Notes under the pieces: model-generated
Database searches by the model: none
Seen by the model: only the letters and a program-made list of their open reading frames with translations
What the model was told of the DNA's origin: nothing
Position numbers and translations under genes: made by a program
Shown here: positions 9,401 through 15,756 of the stretch, piece by piece
Layout of the letters: every line of letters starts with the position of its first letter
Numbering within the stretch: position 1 is the first letter of the stretch
Assembly: GCF_033406955.1 (NCBI RefSeq)
Contig: NZ_CP137734.1
Location: 6,634,001-6,698,000, forward strand
Source: Streptomyces violaceoruber
GTDB lineage: Bacteria > Actinomycetota > Actinomycetes > Streptomycetales > Streptomycetaceae
DNA length: 64,000 bases
Reading direction: 5' to 3'

Positions 9401-10046
9401 GCTGTCCATGGACGCCTCGCGCAACCTGATGGACGACCACCGCACCTTCCTGCGCGAGCTGGGCGTGGTGTCGGCCAAGCGGCTGCGCGAGGCCCGGCAC
9501 GGGGAGACGGTGCTGGTCGCGGGCGCCAAGGCGGCCACCCAGACCCCGCCGGTCCGCTCCGGCCGCCGCGTCATCTTCTCCACCCTCGACGACGGCTCGG
9601 GACTGGTCGACCTCGCCTTCTTCGACGACTCGCACGACGCCTGCGCGCACACCGTCTTCCACTCCTGGCTGCTGCTGGTGCGCGGGGTGGTGCAGCGGCG
9701 CGGCCCGCGCAGCCTCAGCGTGGTCGGATCCGCCGCCTGGAACCTCGCCGACCTGCTGGAGATCCGCCGGGAGGAGGGGCTGGAGGGCGTCGCCGCCCGG
9801 CTGGCCGCAGCGGGCGGAAGCCAGGAAGGCGACGCCCCCGGGGGCGGCCCGGCGCGCCGCCGCCTCGCCGGTTCGGACGGGCGGCCCGCGCCGGCCGGGT
9901 CCGCGGCCCAGGACCCGATGGAGCAGCGGAAGATCCGCATGTCCACCGGGTACGAGATGCATCCCTGGGCCGATCTGCGCCCCGCGGGCGAAGGGCCCGC
10001 GGTCGGAAGGAAGTTGTGGCACCAGAGTCCGGGGAGTGCGGGATGA
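6489..10046 (+). CDS. dnaE2: Error-prone DNA polymerase III alpha subunit DnaE2
   Basis: The protein has 1185 residues, within the DnaE2 range. The N-terminal PHP domain has THLHTVSGFS and LTDRDTLAG metal-site motifs. The C-family polymerase core contains the catalytic PDIDID segment (Asp431 and Asp433) and QFDKDDVEDLGLLKLDVLG carrying the third acidic residue. A helix-hairpin-helix region and an OB domain (about 1000-1090) follow. The ATG at 6489 is preferred over the GTG at 6486 because GGAGG is 6 nt upstream of it. The stop overlaps the next start (ATGA), so it is coupled to the ImuB-like gene. A LexA box lies upstream. DnaE2 is the polymerase of the damage-induced translesion mutasome in mycobacteria; whether it is mutagenic in Streptomyces is less clear. 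Confidence 0.96.
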   Translation: MPGFTHLHTVSGFSARYGASHPERLAERAFERGMDALALTDRDTLAGTVRFAKACAKAGVRPLFGAELAVAAPESAAADRTETSVRRDRRRAPVRGGAFVDESAPRVTFLARDGARGWADLCRLVSAAHTAEGSPLLSWPDNHADGLTVLLGPDSDVGRALAAGRPDRAARLLAPWREVYGDALRLEAVWHGRTGIGPGSLRLAARTVGFAAEQGVRPVLSNAVRYADPGQGEVADVLDAARRLVPINATKELDSGEAWLKDAGAMRHAAERIVESAGFRRDTAHRLLEQTRATAAECLVDPEDDLGMGAVHFPEPHLVGAGRRTAQRALASRAAAGMVRRGYDRRRDHREYWERMHHELDIIAHHGFASYFLTVAQVVDDVRHMGIRVAARGSGAGSLVNHLLGIAHADPVEHGLLMERFLSKERVVLPDIDIDVESARRLEVYRAIIGRFGTERVATVAMPETYRVRHAIRDVGAALSMDPAEIDRVAKSFPHIRARDARAALEELPELKELAGESRRDGGGRYGRLWELVEGLDALPRGVAMHPCGVLLSDASLLSRTPVVPTSGEGLPMAQFDKDDVEDLGLLKLDVLGVRMQSAMAHAVAEVKRATGTEVDLDAVPEGDPATYRMIRSAETLGCFQIESPGQRDLVGRLQPATFHDLVVDISLFRPGPVAADMVRPFIEARHGRAPVRHPHEDLAEPLAGTYGVVVFHEQIIDIVAIMTGCGRGEADRVRRGLSDPESQGRIKVWFAQHATANGYDAETIQRTWEIVEAFGSYGFCKAHAVAFAVPTYQSAWLKAHHPAAFYAGLLTHDPGMYPKRLLLADARRRGVPILPLDVNESGVAHRIELVSESGSRKPATWGLRLALSDVHGISEAEAERIATGQPYASLLDFWERARPSRPLAGRLAQVGALDAFGANRRDLQLHLTELHRGARGGRGDQLPLTGGRKTASAGLPDLTSEEKLSAELGVLSMDASRNLMDDHRTFLRELGVVSAKRLREARHGETVLVAGAKAATQTPPVRSGRRVIFSTLDDGSGLVDLAFFDDSHDACAHTVFHSWLLLVRGVVQRRGPRSLSVVGSAAWNLADLLEIRREEGLEGVAARLAAAGGSQEGDAPGGGPARRRLAGSDGRPAPAGSAAQDPMEQRKIRMSTGYEMHPWADLRPAGEGPAVGRKLWHQSPGSAG

Positions 10047-11011
10047 CGATCCTCTGCGTACGTTTCCAGCTGCCGCCGACGCGCGAGGCGGCCCTGCCCG
10101 AACTGCTCGGGCTCCTCGAGGAGTTCACGCCGGTCGTCGAGGCGCTGCCACCCGACGGCGCGCTGGCCGACCTGCGCGGCGCCGAACGGTACTTCGGGCG
10201 CGACGCCGTGGCGCTGGCCTCGGTGATCCGGGTCCGCGCCCTCGCGCTGCACGGCGTGGACTGCGTGATCGGCGCCGGACCCGGCCCGATGCTGGCCCGC
10301 ATGGCCCTGCGCGACGCCCGGCCGGGACTGACCCGCGCGGTGCCCGGCGGCGAGGAGCGCGCGTTCCTCGACGGCAAGCCGGTCGCCGCGCTGCCCGGCG
10401 TCGGCACCGCGACCGCCCGCACGCTGTGCGAGTACGGCCTCGACACCCTCGGCCGGGTCGCCGCCGCGCCGCTGTCCACCCTCCAGCGCCTGGTCGGCGC
10501 GAGGACCGGCCGCGAGCTGCACGAGAAGGCCCAGGGCGTCGACCGCGGCCGGGTCGTCCCCAACGGCGTCTCCCGATCCCTGGCCGCCGACCGCCCCTTC
10601 GACCGCGACGAACTCGACCCCGACCGCCACCGCCGCGCCCTGCTCTCGGCCGCCGGAGACCTGGGCGCCCGGCTGCGCGCCGTGGACAAGGTCTGCCGCA
10701 CCCTCACCCTCACCGTCCGCTACGCCGACCGGTCGGCCACCACTCGCAGCCGCACCCTGAAGGAGCCGACCGCGCACTCGGCGGCCCTGACCCGGACCGC
10801 CTACGACCTGTACGAGGCGCTCGGCCTCCAGCGCGCCCGGGTCCGTTCGATCGCCCTGCGCGCGGAGAGCCTCACGTCCGCCGAACACGCCTCCCACCAG
10901 CTCACCTTCGACCCCGTGGACGAGAAGGTCCGCCGGATCGAGGAGGTCGCGGACCGCGCGCGGGCGAAGTTCGGGCCGAGGGCGGTGATGCCGGGGTCGC
11001 TGGCGGCGTGA
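10043..11011 (+). CDS. ImuB-like Y-family DNA polymerase homologue lacking catalytic residues
   Basis: The protein has 322 residues and overlaps dnaE2 by 4 bp. It keeps the Y-family palm/fingers layout, a thumb HhH (LPGVGTATARTLCEYGLDTLG) and a little-finger domain ending in the DinB-like QLTFDP segment. The catalytic motifs are changed. The usual acidic DMDxF start is replaced by LCVRFQLPPT, and the SxDE segment reads PPDGALADL, so the Glu is missing. This is the signature of ImuB, a non-catalytic adaptor that links DnaE2 to the beta clamp. It is shorter than mycobacterial ImuB, and no imuA is visible nearby. An SOS-induced accessory role with DnaE2 is the likeliest function. Confidence 0.85.
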   Translation: MTILCVRFQLPPTREAALPELLGLLEEFTPVVEALPPDGALADLRGAERYFGRDAVALASVIRVRALALHGVDCVIGAGPGPMLARMALRDARPGLTRAVPGGEERAFLDGKPVAALPGVGTATARTLCEYGLDTLGRVAAAPLSTLQRLVGARTGRELHEKAQGVDRGRVVPNGVSRSLAADRPFDRDELDPDRHRRALLSAAGDLGARLRAVDKVCRTLTLTVRYADRSATTRSRTLKEPTAHSAALTRTAYDLYEALGLQRARVRSIALRAESLTSAEHASHQLTFDPVDEKVRRIEEVADRARAKFGPRAVMPGSLAA

Positions 11012-11023
11012 GGCCCCCGCGGG

Positions 11024-11398
11024 TCAGTTGGCCCACGGGGGAGTGATGCGGGTGCCGTCGGCCAGCTCCGCCGTCAGGCCCACGGAGGTGGTGACCCAGG
11101 AGGTCGCGGTCCGGTCGGTGGGGTTCTCGACGGCGAGGGTCGCCCCGGAGCCGATGATCACGGTGTCACCCGCGGTGACGCGTTCGGTGCGGCCGTCGAG
11201 GGTGATCAGCAGCTCGCCGGTGAGCAGGTGGAAGACCTCCTCCCGGTCGACGGTGTGCGCGGGTGCCTTCGTCCCCGCCGGGATCTCGCCCCGCCAGGCG
11301 CACAGCTCCCTGCTGCCGACACGGGGACTGGCGTACGAGACGAAGCGGGCGCCGTGGATCTCGTGGGTGACGCCTTCGGACGAGCGGACGACGGGCAT
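11024..11398 (-). CDS. Small cupin-domain protein
   Basis: This 124-residue protein is essentially a single cupin beta-barrel. Motif 1 resembles G-x5-PAHTVDREEVFHLLTGE, with potential metal-binding His and Glu residues, and motif 2 lies around GDTVIIGSGATLAVEN. The substrate is unknown: cupins of this size act as small-molecule sensors, isomerases or dioxygenases. GAGGAG about 9 nt upstream of the ATG at 11398 supports the start. It is divergent from a MarR regulator, and two perfect 19-bp palindromes occupy the shared promoter, so it is very likely the main MarR target. It converges with the ImuB-like gene, leaving 12 bp between them. Confidence 0.85.
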   Translation of the reverse strand: MPVVRSSEGVTHEIHGARFVSYASPRVGSRELCAWRGEIPAGTKAPAHTVDREEVFHLLTGELLITLDGRTERVTAGDTVIIGSGATLAVENPTDRTATSWVTTSVGLTAELADGTRITPPWAN

Positions 11399-11428
11399 GA
11401 CGGGGCTCCTCTGGACGTATGGCCGACA

Positions 11429-11447
11429 TGGTCAAGCAGCTTGACCA
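11429..11447. promoter_or_regulatory. Palindromic operator 1 (cupin/MarR intergenic)
   Basis: TGGTCAAGCAGCTTGACCA is a perfect 9-1-9 palindrome just upstream of the cupin start. Only the central base differs from operator 2. It is the expected size and symmetry for a MarR dimer, here encoded by the divergent gene. Confidence 0.8.
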
Positions 11448-11462
11448 ATACTGTGGCTCTTA

Positions 11463-11481
11463 TGGTCAAGCTGCTTGACCA
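11463..11481. promoter_or_regulatory. Palindromic operator 2 (cupin/MarR intergenic)
   Basis: TGGTCAAGCTGCTTGACCA is a second perfect 9-1-9 palindrome. Its centre is 34 bp from operator 1, about three helical turns, so two MarR dimers could bind the same face. It lies 28 bp before the marR-like start, consistent with autoregulation. Confidence 0.8.
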
Positions 11482-11508
11482 AAGTGTCAAGAGTGTTTCA
11501 ATGCCCCC

Positions 11509-11955
11509 GTGCAGAACTCCGACGCCATGGCCCTGACCGCCGCCCTGCTCGCCGCGGCCGGCGGACTCACGCAGCGCATCAACGAAGGGGTCGTGGCCCG
11601 CGGCTTCGAGGGTGTGCGGCCCGCGCACGGGTTCGCCTTCGCCCGGCTCGCCCCGGACGGTGCGACGGTCACCGACCTGGCCGTGCACCTCGGAGTGACC
11701 AAGCAGGCCGCCAGTCAGCTCGTCGACGAGCTGGTCCGCAAGGGGTACGCCGAGCGCCGGCCGCATCCCGTCGACGCGCGCGCCCGGCTCGTCGTGCTGA
11801 CGGAGGCGGGGTGGGCCTGCACGCGGGCGGCCGAGGCGGCGGCCGCGGAGGCCGTGGGCGCGTGGGCCGACGTGCTCGGTGAGGACGGGGTGCGGGCGCT
11901 GCTCGACGGCCTGCTGCGCGTGGCGCCGAACGGGCCGCTGCGGCCCGCCTGGTGA
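11509..11955 (+). CDS. MarR-family transcriptional regulator
   Basis: This 148-residue winged-helix regulator starts at GTG 11509. The DNA-binding core is about 42-100, with a recognition region VTDLAVHLGVTKQAASQLVDELVRKGYAERR and the wing segment PVDARARLVVLTEAG. N- and C-terminal helices form the dimer interface typical of MarR. The usual role is a repressor released by a small phenolic or oxidised ligand. Twin perfect palindromes between it and the divergent cupin gene are the evident targets, giving autoregulation plus control of the cupin. The ligand cannot be told from sequence. Confidence 0.9.
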   Translation: MQNSDAMALTAALLAAAGGLTQRINEGVVARGFEGVRPAHGFAFARLAPDGATVTDLAVHLGVTKQAASQLVDELVRKGYAERRPHPVDARARLVVLTEAGWACTRAAEAAAAEAVGAWADVLGEDGVRALLDGLLRVAPNGPLRPAW

Positions 11956-12017
11956 CCTGACCCCCCGTCACCTGCGGCGCGGATGACGTCGGTTACCACT
12001 GGAAGTTTTTACTGCCG

Positions 12018-12052
12018 CGTAACTTCACACGTGCACTACTCGCCCGTAACTT
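12018..12052 (+). promoter_or_regulatory. Direct repeat in lipase upstream region
   Basis: CGTAACTT occurs at 12018-12025 and again at 12045-12052, 27 bp apart, about 90 bp before the lipase start. The spacing could suit an activator that binds two direct sites, but no regulator is identified. The rest of 11956-12134 shows no gene. Confidence 0.3.
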
Positions 12053-12134
12053 GACGAGTGAACAGCATCCCGTGATCCGGATCACAGGGCACCCCTGCCG
12101 TCGCAACTCCCCAGATCCGCGAGGAGATCACCCG

Positions 12135-13007
12135 ATGCTGCCCTGGAGCCGAGTGCTCAGACCGCTGGCCGCGCTGCTGCTGGCCGCCGCCGTCGCCCTG
12201 GTCCCCGCCACCGCCGCCACCGCCGCCCCCACCGCGGACGCCCGCCCCGGCTCCGGCTGGAACGACTACACCTGCAAGCCCACCGCCGCCCACCCCCGCC
12301 CCGTCGTGCTGGTTCACGGCACCTTCGGGAACTCCGTCGACAACTGGCTCGGCCTCGCGCCCTACCTGAAGAACCGCGGTTACTGCGTCTTCTCCCTCGA
12401 CTACGGCCAACTGCCCGGCGTCCCGCTCTTCCACGGACTCGGCCCGGTCGAGAAGTCGGCGGAACAACTGGCCGCCCACGTCGACAAGGTGCTCGCCGCG
12501 ACCGGCGCCACCGAGACCGACCTCGTCGGCCACTCGCAGGGCGGCATGATGCCCCGCTACTACCTCAAGTTCCTCGGCGGAGCCGCCGAGGTGAACGCCC
12601 TGGTCGGCATAGCGCCCAGCAACCACGGCACCACGCTGTCCGGCCTCACCCGCCTGCTGCCGTACTTCCCCGGCGCCGAGGACCTGCTCAACGAGCACAC
12701 CCCCGCCCTCGCCGACCAGGTCGTCGGCTCCGACGTCCTCACCCGGCTCAACGCGGACGGCGACACCGTGCCCGGCGTGCGCTACACCGTCCTCGCCACG
12801 AAGTACGACGAGGTGGTCACGCCGTACCGCGGCCAGTTCCTCGACGGCCCCGGCGTACGCAACGTCCTGCTGCAGGACCTGTGCCCGCTCGACCTCTCCG
12901 AGCACCTGGCGATCGGCCTGTTCGACCGGATCGCCTTCCACGAGGTGACCAACGCCCTGGACCCGGCGCACGCCACGCCCACCACCTGCGCCTCGGTCTT
13001 CGGCTGA
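12135..13007 (+). CDS. Secreted class-2 type lipase/esterase (alpha/beta hydrolase)
   Basis: The protein has 290 residues. An Arg-containing N-terminus and hydrophobic signal peptide (about 1-31, ending ATAATAAP) point to secretion. The alpha/beta-hydrolase fold shows the oxyanion motif VLVHGTFG (His61) and the nucleophile elbow GHSQGG (Ser134). Asp in TKYDEVV and His in FHEVTN are likely triad members. Several cysteines suggest disulfides in the mature enzyme. The family is the Streptomyces EstA/LipA-like lipase 2 group, which hydrolyses ester bonds of lipids outside the cell. The ATG at 12135 follows GAGGAG. Earlier in-frame codons encode a non-signal stretch and are excluded. It converges with the LPMO gene across a strong hairpin. 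Confidence 0.9.
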   Translation: MLPWSRVLRPLAALLLAAAVALVPATAATAAPTADARPGSGWNDYTCKPTAAHPRPVVLVHGTFGNSVDNWLGLAPYLKNRGYCVFSLDYGQLPGVPLFHGLGPVEKSAEQLAAHVDKVLAATGATETDLVGHSQGGMMPRYYLKFLGGAAEVNALVGIAPSNHGTTLSGLTRLLPYFPGAEDLLNEHTPALADQVVGSDVLTRLNADGDTVPGVRYTVLATKYDEVVTPYRGQFLDGPGVRNVLLQDLCPLDLSEHLAIGLFDRIAFHEVTNALDPAHATPTTCASVFG

Positions 13008-13038
13008 CGGGCGCTCTCCCCCCGCCCGGCGCACGTCA

Positions 13039-13079
13039 CGCGGGGCCCGCCCGGCCTGAGCCGCCGGACGGGCCCCGCG
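13039..13079. terminator. Bidirectional hairpin terminator between lipase and LPMO
   Basis: The 11-bp perfect arms CGCGGGGCCCG (13039-13049) and CGGGCCCCGCG (13069-13079) surround a 19-nt loop that contains a further GC-rich pairing. It lies midway between two convergent stop codons. Confidence 0.75.
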
Positions 13080-13113
13080 TTCCCCGTTCCCCCGTCGTCC
13101 CCCCGCCTCCGCG

Positions 13114-14166
13114 TCAGTGGCCGTGCCGGCCACCGGTCGTCGCGCGCCGCCGGACCGACGCGAACAGGACGGCCGCGCCGAGGGCCAGGGCCGCGGCGCC
13201 GCCGACGGCGATGTAGGGCGTGGTGCTGTCCCCGCCGGTCTCGGCGAGGTTCTCCGTGCCCCCGCCGGCGGCCTTGACCTGGTGGGGCTCGGCGGCGGTA
13301 CCGGGCGCCTCCTCCGGAGCCGCGGCCGGGTCCGTCGGGTCCGTGGTGGTCGCCGCGTCCTGGTCGCCGTGACCGTGGTGCTCGATCGTCGACTTCTCCG
13401 CCGCGGCCGCGAGCTGCTCCTCGGAGGGCGCGGAGGCCTCCGGAGCCGGGGCGGCGCCCGCCTCCGCGTCGCCGGACGCGGTGTCGTCGCCGGTGGCCGC
13501 ACCGCTGCCGCTGCCGCCGTCGCCGCCGAAGGTGACGTCCGAGCAGGAGTAGAACGCCTCCGGGCTGTCCGAGCGCTGCCACACCGCGTACAGCAGGTGC
13601 TTGCCGGACCGCTCCGGCAGCGTGCCGGAGAAGGTGTAGAAGCCGCCCGAGGCGACCGGGTCGGTGGAGGTCGCCACCGGGGCGGACAGGTCCAGGTCGC
13701 CCCAGCCGAGCGGCTTGGACGGGTCGTAGCCCGGCTTGGTGAGGTAGACCTTGAACGTGCCCTTGTGCGGGGCCGTCACGCGGTACTTGAAGGTGTACGA
13801 GCCGCTGCTCACGCCGGTCGCGGGCCAGTCGGCGCGGGCCAGGTCCAGACCCTTGAACGCCGGGTCGTTGGCGCTGCACAGCCTGCCGTCCGGGATCAGC
13901 TCCTGGTGCTTGCCGGCGGCGTTGCCGATGCGGATGCCGTTCCAGTCGTAGAGCGCCTGCGTGCCGCCCGCCGCGACCGCCGCCCTGCACGCGGCCGACT
14001 TCGGGTTCTCGGGCCCCTCGGCGTGGCACTGCGACACCCGGCTGACCGGGTCGCCCATCGAACCGTGCGCCGAGGCGGGGGCGGCGGCCAACGTGGTCAG
14101 GGCGAGCGGGGCGAGACCGGCGACGGCGACGGCTGCGGCCCTGCGGGACGCGGACGGTGCGGGCAT
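13114..14166 (-). CDS. Sortase-anchored AA10 lytic polysaccharide monooxygenase
   Basis: The protein has 350 residues. The signal peptide (1-33) ends in ASA and leaves His34 as the mature N-terminus. His34 with His134 (in TAPHKGTF) would form the copper histidine brace of AA10 enzymes, which oxidatively cleave chitin or cellulose. The catalytic domain is about 34-225 and contains paired cysteines. A Ser/Ala/Glu/Pro-rich linker follows, then LAETG (307-311), a transmembrane helix and an Arg-rich tail. This is a class E sortase (LAxTG) cell-wall sorting signal. GGAG precedes the ATG at 14166. Most Streptomyces AA10 proteins are freely secreted, so covalent wall attachment suggests a role at the cell surface. 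Confidence 0.92.
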   Translation of the reverse strand: MPAPSASRRAAAVAVAGLAPLALTTLAAAPASAHGSMGDPVSRVSQCHAEGPENPKSAACRAAVAAGGTQALYDWNGIRIGNAAGKHQELIPDGRLCSANDPAFKGLDLARADWPATGVSSGSYTFKYRVTAPHKGTFKVYLTKPGYDPSKPLGWGDLDLSAPVATSTDPVASGGFYTFSGTLPERSGKHLLYAVWQRSDSPEAFYSCSDVTFGGDGGSGSGAATGDDTASGDAEAGAAPAPEASAPSEEQLAAAAEKSTIEHHGHGDQDAATTTDPTDPAAAPEEAPGTAAEPHQVKAAGGGTENLAETGGDSTTPYIAVGGAAALALGAAVLFASVRRRATTGGRHGH

Positions 14167-14344
14167 GGGGAACTCCTCGAAACGGTCACTGGGGATGCGG
14201 CGGCTCGGGCCGGAACCCGTGGGGCTGATCGGCAAGCTAGCCCGAGGAAACCGCGGAATCGCCTGCTGGAGGCGGGTGACGGAGATCCTTATGGTCGCGT
14301 TAAGGGAGTGCTCAGGCTGGGCTGAGGTAGCTACCGTTCGCGGC

Positions 14345-14815
14345 ATGGAACGAGAACGGATCCGGCCCGCGACCGCCGCGGACGTGCCGGCGGTGCAGGC
14401 CGTGACCGACGCCGCGTACCTCCCCTACGTCGAGCGCATCGGGGTGGTGCCGCAGCCCATGGAGGCGGACCACGCGGCGGACGTGGCGGCGGGGAAGGTG
14501 TTCGTCACGGACGAGCCCGGCACGGGCCGGGCGGGACCTGTCGGACTCGTCGTCGTCGAGGCGCACGCCGACCACCTGTTCCTCGACAGCGTCGCCGTCC
14601 ACCCCGACGCGCACGGCAGGGGTGTGGGCCGGCGACTGCTGCGGTTCGTGGACGCGCACGCGCGGGCGCTGGGCCTCCCCGAGGTCAGGCTCTACACGAA
14701 CGCGATGATGCGGGAGAACCAGGAGATCTACCCGAGGTACGGGTACGAGGTCGTGGAACGCCGCGTGGACGGGCCCTACGACCGCGTCCACTACCGCAAG
14801 CGGCTGCTGCTCTGA
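14345..14815 (+). CDS. GNAT-family N-acetyltransferase
   Basis: This 156-residue protein has the GNAT fold throughout. The acetyl-CoA pyrophosphate loop is visible at about 98-106 as a variant of the R/Q-x-x-G-x-G/A motif (HGRGVGRRLL), preceded by the beta-4 strand LFLDSVAVHPD. The substrate is unknown. No Shine-Dalgarno precedes the ATG. A TACCGT hexamer (14332-14337) ends 7 nt before it, so the transcript may be leaderless. It diverges from the LPMO gene and converges on a small 44-codon gene. Confidence 0.85.
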   Translation: MERERIRPATAADVPAVQAVTDAAYLPYVERIGVVPQPMEADHAADVAAGKVFVTDEPGTGRAGPVGLVVVEAHADHLFLDSVAVHPDAHGRGVGRRLLRFVDAHARALGLPEVRLYTNAMMRENQEIYPRYGYEVVERRVDGPYDRVHYRKRLLL

Positions 14816-14839
14816 GGCGTCTCATGCCCGGACCGCCGG

Positions 14840-14974
14840 TCAGCTCTCCGGCCACCAGGTGCGCGCGATGTCCTTGCGGACCTCCGGGCGCCCGGAGGGG
14901 CGCTCGTCGATCTCCTCGCGGACTCGGCGGGCGTCGGTCTTCTTCAGGGGCTTCTGCACGGTCAGACGGCGCAT
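14840..14974 (-). CDS. Small conserved-looking basic protein (44 aa)
   Basis: This is a short open frame of 44 codons with Streptomyces-like third-position GC and a near-ideal ribosome-binding site, AAGGAGG, 6 nt before the ATG at 14974. The product begins MRRLTVQKPLKKTD, is rich in Arg, Lys and Glu, has no membrane segment, and ends in WWPES. I do not recognise a family. The strong ribosome-binding site and clean codon usage argue it is real. It faces away from the methyltransferase gene, whose damage-type promoter lies just upstream, and converges with the GNAT gene. Confidence 0.65.
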   Translation of the reverse strand: MRRLTVQKPLKKTDARRVREEIDERPSGRPEVRKDIARTWWPES

Positions 14975-15057
14975 GGCTGCCTCCTTACGGATCCACCGGG
15001 TTCCGCGTTCTCACGGAGGTAGACCCTTTCCCCGAGACTCACTCATCGATGCACAAC

Positions 15058-15119
15058 TGTCAGTGGCGGTTGTCACGTTCCCGCGCCCCGGCCCCGTTGT
15101 CAGTGGCGGCTGCCACCCT
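15058..15119 (+). promoter_or_regulatory. DNA-damage (RecA-NDp/PafBC-like) promoter with duplicated motif
   Basis: TTGTCAGTGGC (15097-15107), then 6 nt, then CACCCT (15114-15119), fits the LexA-independent damage promoter described for Streptomyces and mycobacterial recA (TTGTCAGTG followed by TAnnnT). An almost identical 19-bp block starts at 15058, 40 bp upstream. The likely transcription start falls on the A of the methyltransferase ATG. Confidence 0.6.
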
Positions 15120-15125
15120 GGGCGC

Positions 15126-15743
15126 ATGAGTGGGAACAGTGACGAAGCGACCGCACCGGGTGCCGACTGGGACGCGCTGGCCGCCTCCTTCGACGACGAG
15201 CCGGACCACGGCCTGCGGGACGCGGAGGTGCGCCGGGCCTGGGCGGCCAGGCTGGCCTCCTGGCTGCCCGCGCCCCCCGGCGACGTGCTCGACCTGGGCT
15301 GCGGCACCGGCAGCCTCTCACTCCTCGCGGCCGAGCAGGGGCACCGGGTCACCGGCGTCGACCTCTCCCCGGCCATGGTGGAGCTGGCCAGGACCAAGCT
15401 CGCCGGCCGTGACGCGGTGTTCCTGACCGGTGACGCCGCGGCACCGCCCGTGGGGGAGCAGCGCTTCGACGCCGTGCTGGTCCGGCACGTCCTGTGGACG
15501 CTGCCCGATCCCGGCCGGGCCCTGCGGCACTGGCGGCAGCTGCTGCGCCCCGGAGGGCGCCTGGTCCTGGTCGAGGGCGTGTGGGGGAGCGTCTCCCCGG
15601 TCGGCATACCGGCCGACCGGGTCACCGCCCTGCTCGGCCCGCTCACCGGGCAGGCCCGGGTGGAGCGGCTGTCGGACGACCCGTCGCTGTGGGGCAGGGA
15701 GGTGGCGGACGAGCGGTACGCGGTGGTGGCGACGTACGGGTGA
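15126..15743 (+). CDS. Class I SAM-dependent methyltransferase
   Basis: The protein has 205 residues and a Rossmann methyltransferase core. Motif I is VLDLGCGTGSLSLLAAEQG (about 56-74). The acidic residue that binds the ribose is in VTGVDLS, motif II lies around FDAVLVRHVLWTLPDP, and LLRPGGRLVLVEG follows. It resembles Methyltransf_11/25 enzymes that act on small molecules; the acceptor is unknown. The ATG at 15126 is chosen because the damage-type promoter predicts transcription starting exactly there (a leaderless mRNA) and no ribosome-binding site is present. That promoter suggests a link to DNA damage, which is unexpected for this family. Confidence 0.88.
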   Translation: MSGNSDEATAPGADWDALAASFDDEPDHGLRDAEVRRAWAARLASWLPAPPGDVLDLGCGTGSLSLLAAEQGHRVTGVDLSPAMVELARTKLAGRDAVFLTGDAAAPPVGEQRFDAVLVRHVLWTLPDPGRALRHWRQLLRPGGRLVLVEGVWGSVSPVGIPADRVTALLGPLTGQARVERLSDDPSLWGREVADERYAVVATYG

Positions 15744-15756
15744 GCCGCGCGGCGGG

